21,014 nucleotides of DNA from the NCBI GenBank assembly GCA_043781855.1, contig JAYWBB010000029.1, forward strand, positions 1 through 21,014, given 5' to 3'. Position 1 is the stretch's first letter. Every line of letters starts with the position of its first letter. The stretch is from Nevskia sp043781855 (lineage in GTDB: Bacteria > Pseudomonadota > Gammaproteobacteria > Nevskiales > Nevskiaceae). A model generated the notes under the pieces. It was not told the DNA's origin and did no database searches. It worked only from the letters and a program-made list of their open reading frames with translations. Made by a program: the position numbers and the translations under genes. Of this stretch, positions 14,785 through 21,014 are shown one piece after another.

Positions 14785-15297
14785 TCACTCCTTGCCGACC
14801 CTGCGCCGTGTTCGTGTGCCTTCATCCAGACTTGCCGCGAGTCTGGCGCGTGCCCGCGCCAGACGGCTCATGATTGTGCCGACCGGCACCTCGAGAACCC
14901 CGGCCGCCTGCTGGTACGACAGCCCATCCAGCACCACCAGCACGATGACCATGCGCTGCTCCTCGGGCAGCGCCTGCAGCGCGACCCGCATCTCCGCCCA
15001 CTGCAGCTGATGAAACATCACTTCGCGGCCGTCGTCGCCGGCCAGCTCCATCACCGCGTCCAGCGGCTCGGCGCGTCGGCGGTGTGCCCGCAACTCGTCG
15101 CGCCAGAGATTCTGGATGATGCGGTACATCCAGCTGCCCAGCTCCGTGCCTTGCTGCCAGGCGTCGGCGTGACGCAGCGCTCGCTCGACTGCCGCCTGCA
15201 CAAGATCCTCCGCGTCGTGATGCGTGCGGCTCAAGGCCAGCGCAAAGCGGCGCAACTGCGGCAGCAGGTCAACAAGGTCCCGCCGGAAATCCGCCAT
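14785..15297 (-). CDS. ECF-type RNA polymerase sigma factor
   Basis: Extracytoplasmic-function sigma factor of 170 aa. The sigma-2 region runs from about RRFALALSRTHHDAEDLVQ to GSWMYRIIQNLWRDELR and would bind core polymerase and the -10 box. The sigma-4 region, LPEEQRMVIVLVVLDGLSYQQAAGVLEVPVGTIMSRLARARARL, carries the helix-turn-helix that reads the -35. The chosen ATG is at 15297; an in-frame GTG at 15306 adds three residues. The predicted transcript start lies so close (about 15315) that the ATG leaves a more normal leader. It is co-transcribed with the anti-sigma gene, and its own promoter shares a bipartite element with the lipoprotein gene, indicating autoregulation. Confidence 0.95.
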   Translation of the reverse strand: MADFRRDLVDLLPQLRRFALALSRTHHDAEDLVQAAVERALRHADAWQQGTELGSWMYRIIQNLWRDELRAHRRRAEPLDAVMELAGDDGREVMFHQLQWAEMRVALQALPEEQRMVIVLVVLDGLSYQQAAGVLEVPVGTIMSRLARARARLAASLDEGTRTRRRVGKE

Positions 15298-15321
15298 GTC
15301 CTCCACCTGCGCTCCACCACA

Positions 15322-15348
15322 ACAACGATCGACCGTGCGATTTATTCC
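15322..15348 (-). promoter_or_regulatory. Predicted autoregulated ECF promoter of the sigma/anti-sigma operon
   Basis: On the minus strand, GGAATAAATC (15348-15339) is followed after 11 nt by CGTTGT (15327-15322). This is identical in both blocks and in spacing to the element before the DUF5666-like gene, while the 11 intervening bases differ. It sits in the 75-100 bp gap between the divergent sigma and S8 protease genes and predicts a short leader of about 10-20 nt. Confidence 0.75.
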
Positions 15349-15380
15349 GCCCGGCTTGTTCTTTCGGTAGTGTAGGGGCT

Positions 15381-16769
15381 ATGAAGCGACATTTTCCGGC
15401 GTGGCACAGGGCGGCAGTGTTCGCGACTTCGCCGTGCCTGCGCGCTGTGCTGGCAGGCGTCGGCTTGCTGATCGGCAGCCCGGCCTGGCCCCATGAGGAA
15501 GGGCTGCACAGCGAGCGTGAAACCGAAGCGCGCAGCGAGTCGCATGGTCCGCGCGAAGCACACGAGATTCGAGATCCGATGGCCCGCGACGGCTCGGGCA
15601 AGGACTCGTCGGACGACGGCCGTTCAGAGTCGGGGCGCGGATCGGAGTCCGAAGAGCGCGAGGGTGGCGACCGAAACGCGAGTGTCGATCCCGCAAACCG
15701 TCCCGGTGCCGAGCGCATCAACATCGAGCGCGACGCAGCAGGGCGCGAGCGCCGTCCCGGCGAGGTCTTGATGGTCGGCCGCCCTGAGGCCGTTGCCGAA
15801 GTGCGTGCGGCCGGCTACGGGGTAATCGCCGAGCGACCGCTGGCGGCGTTTGGCGAGACCGTGGCGCGCCTTCGTGTCCGGCTCGGCGAATCGGTGGAGC
15901 AGGCTGTGCCGAGAATCCAGGCATTGGCGCCAGACGCCAGCGTTGCCCCCAATCATGTCTATCGCCTGTCCCAGGATGGCCCGAGCAGCGCCATCGGACG
16001 GCCGGTCGCAACCATCGCCAATGCCTCCGCCGCTCTGGTTGGGGTCATCGATGCCGGCGCCGATCCGGCCTGGGGGACGCTGACCCGTGCGATCGTACGC
16101 ACTCAGGGCTTTGCGGCCGGCGGCTATGCGCCGCGCACGCACGGCACGGTGGTTGCCGAGATTGCCTCGGCCGGCGGCGCAAGTCTGGCCGTTGCCGATG
16201 TGTTTGGCACCGACGAAGAAAACCGCCTCGTTGCGCCGGGCGAGGCTATCGCCAGCGCCATCGACTGGCTGGTCGCAGGATCGGTGCGCGTCGTCAATAT
16301 CAGCATCGAGGGACCCGAAAATCAGGTGCTCGCTCACGTCATCCGGCGCGCTATTGCCCGCGATGTCGTGATCGTGGCGGCGGCCGGCAATGGCGGCCCG
16401 GCGGCGCCCCCGGCGTATCCGGCTGCCTATCCAGGTGTCATCGCGGTGACCGCCGTCGACGAACAAGGGCAGGTGTATCGACGCGCCAATCGCGGCGACT
16501 ACATTGCCTTCGCTGCGCGCGGCGTGCACATCGAAAGCCGCTATGGCGCTACAGCACCGCAGACCCTGTCCGGCACCTCGTTTGCCGCGCCCGTGGTTGC
16601 TGCGGCCATCGCCAGCAAAATGGGCGGTTCACGGCATGTCAACGCACAGGAGGCCTTGGCGGTACTCCGGTCGGAAGCAAGGGATCTGGGTGCACCCGGA
16701 TGGGACCCAATCTACGGCTGGGGTCAGATCGGTACGCCGTCATCGTCGCAGTCGCCGCATCCGCCCTGA
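15381..16769 (+). CDS. Subtilisin-family (S8) serine protease, exported
   Basis: Predicted secreted or periplasmic subtilase of 462 aa. A basic then hydrophobic N-terminus (about 1-36) looks like a signal peptide. Residues about 38-125 form a very charged region rich in Glu, Arg, Ser, Asp and Gly, without obvious fold. A propeptide-like segment follows (GEVLMVGRPEAVAEVRAAGYGVIAE). The catalytic triad is Asp224 (GVIDAG), His254 (THGTVVAEI) and Ser400 (SGTSFAAPVVAAA), with the oxyanion Asn337 (AAGNGG). The first motif has Ala where Thr or Ser is usual. It is divergent from the ECF sigma gene. The pairing suggests a role in envelope proteolysis linked to the sigma factor, but no GGAATAAA element points toward it, so its regulation is open. 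Confidence 0.92.
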   Translation: MKRHFPAWHRAAVFATSPCLRAVLAGVGLLIGSPAWPHEEGLHSERETEARSESHGPREAHEIRDPMARDGSGKDSSDDGRSESGRGSESEEREGGDRNASVDPANRPGAERINIERDAAGRERRPGEVLMVGRPEAVAEVRAAGYGVIAERPLAAFGETVARLRVRLGESVEQAVPRIQALAPDASVAPNHVYRLSQDGPSSAIGRPVATIANASAALVGVIDAGADPAWGTLTRAIVRTQGFAAGGYAPRTHGTVVAEIASAGGASLAVADVFGTDEENRLVAPGEAIASAIDWLVAGSVRVVNISIEGPENQVLAHVIRRAIARDVVIVAAAGNGGPAAPPAYPAAYPGVIAVTAVDEQGQVYRRANRGDYIAFAARGVHIESRYGATAPQTLSGTSFAAPVVAAAIASKMGGSRHVNAQEALAVLRSEARDLGAPGWDPIYGWGQIGTPSSSQSPHPP

Positions 16770-16830
16770 TCCCGCTGTCCGTGATTCGTGGGTTGGGCTG
16801 CGAAGCGAGCGCGCACGGCAACCACCGTAG

Positions 16831-17316
16831 TTACATCAGCGCTTTCTGGATCGGTGCAGCGATGGCCGCCGGCAATTCGATCTGCCGTGCCCGCAGTTGT
16901 CGGAGGTAAGCCCTGATCGCCGCAGTGACGATGGTTCGGGCATGGACATCCTGCACGCAGACCACGTCGGCATAACCACCGCGCAGCAGGGATGCCTGCA
17001 CCGAGTGCAGCGCCTCGGTTCCGGCAATCACGATGGTCGACAGGAACAGCGATTTCAGCGCCGGGCGTTCGAGCCGCGGGAACCATTTTTCGTGGTCTTC
17101 GGCATCCACCAGAATCACGTCGTAGTGATCCGCCAGCGTTTTATTGCCTTCGAGATCGCGATGACTGCGGCAATACATCCGCACCTCGATTGCCGGGAGC
17201 ATGTCGATCGCGGCGTGCCATAGCTCGGCGATTTTTGCCGGGGAAAAATCCAGTAGAAGCACGCGAACCTGCGGCGTCGCATGCGTCGGCGCCGCAGTGC
17301 CAGGAGGTCGACTCAT
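16831..17316 (-). CDS. Degenerate receiver-like protein, distal gene of the luxI unit
   Basis: Unrecognised 161-aa protein with a CheY-like strand pattern. VRVLLLDFS (strand 1), YDVILVDAED (strand 3, Asp71 at the phosphorylation position), STIVIAGTE (strand 4) and ADVVCVQDVHARTIVTAAIRAYL (strand 5 and last helix). The conserved Lys after strand 5 appears as Gln122, and the acidic pair after strand 1 is reduced, so phosphorylation in the normal way is doubtful. No output domain follows. The start at 17316 was chosen by a GAGGA 8-9 nt upstream and by the receiver boundary; a longer frame to 17415 would overlap the upstream gene. It lies 64 nt downstream of the other receiver-like gene on the same strand. 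Confidence 0.7.
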   Translation of the reverse strand: MSRPPGTAAPTHATPQVRVLLLDFSPAKIAELWHAAIDMLPAIEVRMYCRSHRDLEGNKTLADHYDVILVDAEDHEKWFPRLERPALKSLFLSTIVIAGTEALHSVQASLLRGGYADVVCVQDVHARTIVTAAIRAYLRQLRARQIELPAAIAAPIQKALM

Positions 17317-17380
17317 CGATAGCTTCCTCGTCCAGAAAAAGCGGTCCCCGCCGGCTTTGCGCAAAAAGACATTTCCGAAC

Positions 17381-17791
17381 TCATTCGTGATATTCAAAGC
17401 AAATCGCGTCATCACTGATACTCACGTCAAACTGTGGTTCGTCCGCCTGCATCACCGCCCGTACCCTTTCTCCACTAATCCTGAACTTGCGTGTATCACT
17501 GCGCCCGAGATGACGTTGACTCCGAACCAGGCATTCGTTGTCCGACCATTTGCTGTCCAGCGGCGTAACCACGGCAATCGGAAGACCCGGATGCGACTCG
17601 CGCAACGCTAGCGCGGACTGAATCGCTGCGAAGCCGTCGCTGCCGCCGTCGTCGACAACGACCAAGCCGTCGCACTCGGCGATAGACGAAGCCCTGTCGG
17701 TAAATTTCGGCGTGGGACCGAGGCGCCCAAGCAGCGCCTCAATCCAGCGGACCCGCTCGTGCGACTCGCCCAGTACCAGCAGGTGGTTCAT
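17381..17791 (-). CDS. Short degenerate receiver-like protein coupled to luxI
   Basis: Unrecognised 136-aa protein. Its N-terminal half looks like the first four strand-helix units of a response-regulator receiver: HLLVLGESHERVRWIEALLGRLG, PKFTDRA, DGLVVVDDGG (Asp47 or Asp48 near the phospho-acceptor position) and LPIAVVTP (Thr76). The acidic pair after strand 1 is GES, and the strand 5 Lys is not found, so the domain seems degenerate or cut short. The ATG overlaps the luxI stop by four bases (ATGA), which strongly suggests translational coupling and a shared quorum-sensing role. No output domain is present. Alternative: an unrelated Rossmann-like domain. Confidence 0.72.
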   Translation of the reverse strand: MNHLLVLGESHERVRWIEALLGRLGPTPKFTDRASSIAECDGLVVVDDGGSDGFAAIQSALALRESHPGLPIAVVTPLDSKWSDNECLVRSQRHLGRSDTRKFRISGERVRAVMQADEPQFDVSISDDAICFEYHE

Positions 17792-18399
17792 GCCGCCACC
17801 TGCATTGGCCAGATTTCGCGCTGCGCTACTTCGAGAGAACCGCGATCGACATCAATCTGCTCGGCGACGCACAACACGTTGCCAATCCGGACCGGCGGCC
17901 CGAGCCTGCGCGGTTTGTACCCGAGCCTGATTCCAAGTCTTTCCAGGCTGACAGTCGTGACCCAGACGAAGCGATGGACGTTGTAATCGCTCGCGCTGAG
18001 GATTGCCGTAGAAAGCAAGGTTCTGGATGCCTCACCAAGCGCAAAGCGTTGGTCGGAGGAGGCGGATTCGGCGGCAACGAACCGGCTTACTTCCCATGTA
18101 TGCGAATCGCACGGCGGTTTGCCGTCTGCAAGCAGCTGACGGAAGTTTCGCTGGAGCATATATGGCCTGTTTGTCGGCCGCATGCGCCAGCTTGCTTCGA
18201 CTTTTTGCGAACAGAGATTCTTCAGGATGAAGTAGATGCTGTGTTCGTCGTCGTACTCATCCGTTTCGAGACCATTATCCCGAGTCGGCTGCCATCCCAG
18301 CTTTTCGCAAATCACCTGATGCCGCAAGCGGAACATCGAGGTCGCAAGATCGCCGGAAATTGCACCCTCGCCAAGGCGACCGATGAAAAGCTTTTGCAT
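17788..18399 (-). CDS. Acyl-homoserine-lactone synthase, LuxI family
   Basis: Predicted autoinducer synthase of 203 aa that makes an N-acyl-homoserine lactone from S-adenosylmethionine and an acyl donor. Conserved residues are present: Arg26 and Trp36 in FRLRHQVICEKLGW, Asp47 and Asp50 in ETDEYDDEH, Arg72 in SWRMRPTNRPYML, and Glu103 and Arg106 in WEVSRF. Ile30 replaces the usual Phe in the first motif. The start at 18399 fits the family, although the ribosome site is weak (GAGAGA). A near-ideal lux box is 62 bp upstream, and luxR is the preceding gene on the same strand, so positive feedback is likely. Acyl specificity cannot be read; it could also use an acyl-CoA donor. Confidence 0.93.
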   Translation of the reverse strand: MQKLFIGRLGEGAISGDLATSMFRLRHQVICEKLGWQPTRDNGLETDEYDDEHSIYFILKNLCSQKVEASWRMRPTNRPYMLQRNFRQLLADGKPPCDSHTWEVSRFVAAESASSDQRFALGEASRTLLSTAILSASDYNVHRFVWVTTVSLERLGIRLGYKPRRLGPPVRIGNVLCVAEQIDVDRGSLEVAQREIWPMQVAA

Positions 18400-18460
18400 G
18401 GATGTATCTCTCGCGCCAGATCCTTAAGTTGCGAGGAGACACCAAAAACAATGCTTGCTG

Positions 18461-18480
18461 ACCTGTATGAACTTACAGGT
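18461..18480. promoter_or_regulatory. lux box upstream of luxI
   Basis: ACCTGTATGAACTTACAGGT is a 20-bp element with perfect 7-bp arms (ACCTGTA and TACAGGT). The arms are the same as those of the well-known Vibrio fischeri lux box, ACCTGTAGGATCGTACAGGT. Its centre is about 72 bp upstream of the luxI ATG, which suits binding at about -42 with a start site near 18428. Confidence 0.9.
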
Positions 18481-18498
18481 AACGCATAGCAAACTGAA

Positions 18499-18514
18499 AT
18501 ATTTAAAGAAATAT
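18499..18514. other. AT-rich inverted repeat between luxR and luxI
   Basis: ATATTT-AAAG-AAATAT has perfect 6-bp arms. It lies 19 bp upstream of the lux box in DNA much richer in A and T than the rest of the window. It may aid promoter activity or be bound by a nucleoid protein; no function is established. Confidence 0.35.
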
Positions 18515-18576
18515 CCGACTTTTCGGCGAACGGGCGGCCGTTTCACTAACACTTAAAGAATTTTGCGCGGACCTAC

Positions 18577-19356
18577 CTAATGCAGACTTTCGTGCGTCGC
18601 CGGAAGTTCTACTGCACGGAGCGCGTGCCTACTCAATTCGATCTCTCCGAGCGCGATGGCGCGTGCCACGATATTGTGGCGTCCGTTCACGCCGAGTTTT
18701 ACGCCAGCGTTTTCGATATGGAACAGAACCGTGCGCTCGGAAATTTTCAGTCGGCTCGCGATCTGGGCCGATGTGCGCCCGTCCGCCACCCACATCAGGC
18801 AATCCTTTTCGCGCTCGCTTAGGTTATCCGTCACGACGGGTGCGCCATCACTGGTCAAAACAACACGTCGTATCGCGTCGTGCAGAACGCTCGCGAACCA
18901 GTGGGCGCGTGTCCTCAGCTCGTTTCGCCGATCAAGATCGGCGGAAATTGGGATTGATCCAGCCAGCGACAGCATGGCGATGTCACCGCGACGCCCGTAG
19001 ACAGGGGCGGAGATGCCGTGAAGCAGTCCGTGGCTTCCAGCCTCATTGAAAAAACATTTAACCAGTTCACCGTCTCGTTTCACCTCGTCCCAGATCAACG
19101 GAAGCGAGGAGGCAAACGCGTGACTCACGAGGGGATCGATCTTCAGATACCCCATCGAGTCATATCGCTCACGCCAGGCCCGAGGATAGCCGCTGAGGCA
19201 GAAGTGATAGGGCTGTGTCAGGGAAACAGGGATGCGAACACCGTAGATGAAATATTCGAATCCGAGCGAAATTGCGATCTTGCGACACACCGAATGAACC
19301 CCCGGAACGTCGGAGGCATTTTGCATTTCTTCAGTCAGTCGTTGGCTGCAAATCAC
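18577..19356 (-). CDS. LuxR-family quorum-sensing transcription factor
   Basis: Autoinducer-dependent regulator of 259 aa. The N-terminal acyl-homoserine-lactone-binding domain (about 20-165) has the conserved ligand-pocket residues Trp61, Tyr65, Asp74 and Trp89 (AWRERYDSMGYLKIDPLV ... LIWDEV) and the HGISAPV segment. The C-terminal LuxR helix-turn-helix is at about 179-237 (LSEREKDCLMWVADGRTSAQIASRLKISERTVLFHIENAGVKLGV). The given start is a GTG; an ATG at 19326 would remove ten residues, and neither has a strong ribosome site. It lies immediately upstream of luxI on the same strand with the lux box between, so it is the likely cognate receptor. Confidence 0.94.
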   Translation of the reverse strand: MICSQRLTEEMQNASDVPGVHSVCRKIAISLGFEYFIYGVRIPVSLTQPYHFCLSGYPRAWRERYDSMGYLKIDPLVSHAFASSLPLIWDEVKRDGELVKCFFNEAGSHGLLHGISAPVYGRRGDIAMLSLAGSIPISADLDRRNELRTRAHWFASVLHDAIRRVVLTSDGAPVVTDNLSEREKDCLMWVADGRTSAQIASRLKISERTVLFHIENAGVKLGVNGRHNIVARAIALGEIELSRHALRAVELPATHESLH

Positions 19357-19418
19357 GTTCTGGACATCCGACGATGTTGAACAGTAAGAAACCGCGTTAA
19401 TTAAGTTTCAGCCAATTA

Positions 19419-20309
19419 CTACAGCAGAAACTCCAGCAGCGCCATCTGCGCCCAAAGACGATTTTCCGCTTCATCCCAAACCACACTCTGCGCTCCGTCG
19501 ATGACCTCGGCGCTGACTTCCTGGCCGCGATGCGCGGGCAGGCAGTGCATGAAGATAGCGTCGGGCCTGGCTCGCGCCATCAGTGAGGCGTTGATCTGGA
19601 AGTCGGCGAATGCCGCAAAGCGGCGTTGCTGCTCGGCTTCCTGACCCATGCTGGTCCAGGTGTCGGTCACCAGCAAGTCGGCACCATTTGCAGCAAAACT
19701 CGCGCCATGCAGTATTTCGACGCTGCGGTCGGCGTGCTTGACCAGTTCGGGCAGTGGCTCGAAACCCTTGGGACTGGCGATGCGCAGATTGAAGTCGAAC
19801 AACACGGCGGCTTCGATCCACGAATGACAGACGTTGTTGCCGTCGCCGATCCAGGCCGCAGTCTTGCCGCGAGGATCGCCGCGGTGCTCGAACCAGGTCT
19901 GCATGTCGGCCAGCAGCTGGCAGGGGTGGTGAAGATTCGACAGACCATTGATCACCGGCACGCGCGAATGCTGTGCGAGTTCGTCTTGATCGTCCTGTGA
20001 ATCGTTGCGGATCATCACCGCGTCGCACATGCGCGAGAGCACGCGGGCGGTGTCGGCCAGCGGCTCGTCGCGGCCGAGCTGCGTGGTATCGGGATGCAGG
20101 AAAACCGCGTGGCCGCCGAACTTTGCCATGCCGACTTCGAAGCTGACGCGCGTGCGGGTCGAGTTCTTCGTGAAAATCATGGCGAGCGTGCGGCCAGCGA
20201 GCGGCCGCGCCTCGCCGAGGCCATTCTTCTTCAGCTCGATTGCGCGTTGCACGATCTTCCGCAGCTCGTCGGAACTGAAGTCGCTTAGCTTGAGGAAGTG
20301 ACGCGTCAT
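19419..20309 (-). CDS. argF: Ornithine carbamoyltransferase
   Basis: Cytoplasmic enzyme of arginine synthesis: carbamoyl phosphate and ornithine give citrulline. The 296-aa product has the carbamoyl-phosphate motif STRTR at 50-54, HPCQ at 128-131, the ornithine-binding DTWTSMG at 216-222 and HCLP at 255-258. The slightly short length fits the group of shorter bacterial forms. The start at 20309 has a GGAGG 11 nt upstream; an ATG at 20327 would add six residues but lacks a ribosome site. It follows sodB on the same strand after 124 nt. No clear ArgR box is visible upstream, and no clear terminator downstream before luxR. Confidence 0.96.
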   Translation of the reverse strand: MTRHFLKLSDFSSDELRKIVQRAIELKKNGLGEARPLAGRTLAMIFTKNSTRTRVSFEVGMAKFGGHAVFLHPDTTQLGRDEPLADTARVLSRMCDAVMIRNDSQDDQDELAQHSRVPVINGLSNLHHPCQLLADMQTWFEHRGDPRGKTAAWIGDGNNVCHSWIEAAVLFDFNLRIASPKGFEPLPELVKHADRSVEILHGASFAANGADLLVTDTWTSMGQEAEQQRRFAAFADFQINASLMARARPDAIFMHCLPAHRGQEVSAEVIDGAQSVVWDEAENRLWAQMALLEFLL

Positions 20310-20330
20310 TACTGCGAATGCCTCCATAAA

Positions 20331-20358
20331 GAAATACGGGCCGCACCGGCGGCCCCGT
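20331..20358 (-). terminator. Candidate terminator between sodB and argF
   Basis: ACGGGCCGC (20336-20344) pairs with GCGGCCCCGT (20349-20358), nine pairs with one bulged C and a 4-nt loop. On the minus strand ATTTCTTT follows, an imperfect T tract. It would end sodB just before the argF start, unless it acts as an attenuator. Confidence 0.5.
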
Positions 20359-20433
20359 GACTCTGGTTCATTGCAGCGCCCTTCTGGCGCAATCAAGCTT
20401 GACAGCCCGACCCTTCATGAACGGGCGCAACAA

Positions 20434-21009
20434 TCATCCCAGATTCTTCTCGACGAAGTCCCAGTTGACCAGGCTCCAGTAATGCTCGAGATAGGTCGGG
20501 CGCGCGTTGCGGTAGTCAATGTAGTACGCATGCTCCCAGACATCGCAGGTGAGGAGCGGCTTGTCACCGGCAGTCATCGGATTGCCGGCGCCCTGCGTGC
20601 TGCTGATCGCCAACGTGCCGTCCGCCTTTTTGACCAGCCAGGCCCAGCCCGAGCCAAACGTGCCGATCGCGGCTTCGGTGAACTGCTTCTTGAAGTCTTC
20701 GAGGCCACCGAAGTTCTTGACCAACGCATCGGTCAGCTTCTTCCCCGGTGCGGCCTGGGTGGGCGTCAGGCAATGCCAGAAAAATGTGTGATTCCAGATC
20801 TGCGCAACGTTATTGAACAGCTTGCCCGACGATTTCTTGATGACATCCTCGATCGAGGCATTCTCGAACTCGGTGCCGACGATCAGCTTGTTTGCCGTGT
20901 CGACATAAGCCTTGTGATGCTTGCCGTAGTGATATTCGAAGGTCTCGCGAGACATATGCGGTTCAAGCGCCTCGCGGGCGTACGGCAGTTCCGGCAGGAC
21001 GAAAGTCAT
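20434..21009 (-). CDS. sodB: Superoxide dismutase, iron type
   Basis: Fe superoxide dismutase that disproportionates superoxide to oxygen and hydrogen peroxide in the cytoplasm. The 191-aa product is complete. Metal ligands are His27, His74 (IWNHTFFW), Asp156 and His160 (DVWEHAYYIDY). Gln70 in NNVAQIWNHTFFW and the AAIGTFGSGWAWL segment are typical of the iron rather than the manganese form. The ATG at 21009 is five bases from the window end, so promoter and ribosome site are outside. No signal peptide is visible. Confidence 0.98.
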   Translation of the reverse strand: MTFVLPELPYAREALEPHMSRETFEYHYGKHHKAYVDTANKLIVGTEFENASIEDVIKKSSGKLFNNVAQIWNHTFFWHCLTPTQAAPGKKLTDALVKNFGGLEDFKKQFTEAAIGTFGSGWAWLVKKADGTLAISSTQGAGNPMTAGDKPLLTCDVWEHAYYIDYRNARPTYLEHYWSLVNWDFVEKNLG

Positions 21010-21014
21010 GACAA

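Noticed and set aside
16785..16826. Long imperfect hairpin between the S8 protease and receiver-like gene stops
   Set aside because: Arms GTGG-TTG and CAACCAC pair, but the loop is large and no T tract follows on either strand, so a terminator is not supported.
17974..18489. Plus-strand frame opposite luxI that includes the lux box
   Set aside because: luxI is clear on the other strand; the antisense product has no motif and no ribosome site of note.
20376..20426. Small inverted repeats GCGCC/GGCGC and GCCCG/CGGGC and the palindrome TCAAGCTTGA in the sodB-argF gap
   Set aside because: Arms are short and not followed by T tracts, and none matches an ArgR box; chance occurrence is likely.
1..21014. 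Search for mobile elements, CRISPR arrays, tRNA genes and phage genes
   Set aside because: No transposase-like product, regularly spaced repeat array or cloverleaf-like segment was visible on reading both strands; a dedicated tRNA scan could not be run.

Overview
The window reads as chromosomal DNA of a high-GC gammaproteobacterium. The evidence is the canonical rpsP-rimM-trmD-rplS operon, an Fe-type superoxide dismutase, a long (67K-type) SppA and a LuxR/LuxI quorum-sensing pair. The mix resembles Nevskiales/Xanthomonadales-like bacteria, but that placement is inference, not demonstrated. Coding density is high, no intergenic gap exceeds about 260 bp, and I saw no tRNA, rRNA, CRISPR array, insertion sequence or phage gene.

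Left part (1-7800). A minus-strand iorAB pair encodes a Tat-exported molybdenum hydroxylase and its 2Fe-2S subunit. It sits behind two perfect inverted repeats and diverges from rpsP-rimM-trmD-rplS, which ends at a strong bidirectional terminator. Convergent to that are nlpC/P60 lipoprotein and cupin genes, then trxB and a typical 2-Cys peroxiredoxin, all on the minus strand. trxB and the peroxiredoxin are each followed by a terminator hairpin, and an OxyR-like dyad lies upstream of the peroxiredoxin.

Middle part (7800-16800). sppA and an alpha/beta hydrolase overlap by one base and converge on nadC, whose likely terminator lies inside the hydrolase coding sequence. Next comes what looks like one functional block: a six-repeat DUF5666-like lipoprotein, a divergent outer-membrane barrel-like protein with a Gly/Ser-rich insertion, an anti-sigma factor, an ECF sigma factor, and a divergent subtilisin-family (S8) protease. 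The sigma gene and the lipoprotein gene share an identical bipartite promoter element, GGAATAAATC-N11-CGTTGT. This is probably the recognition site of the encoded sigma factor and defines at least a two-gene regulon.

Right part (16800-21014). A quorum-sensing block on the minus strand reads luxR, lux box, luxI, then two small receiver-like proteins that lack canonical phosphorylation residues. The 20-bp lux box has the same arms as the Vibrio fischeri one, and the DNA around it is visibly more AT-rich than its surroundings. The window ends with argF and a complete sodB.

The two parts most worth following up are the ECF-sigma / S8-protease / lipoprotein / barrel module with its shared promoter, and the luxI operon carrying two degenerate receiver proteins.
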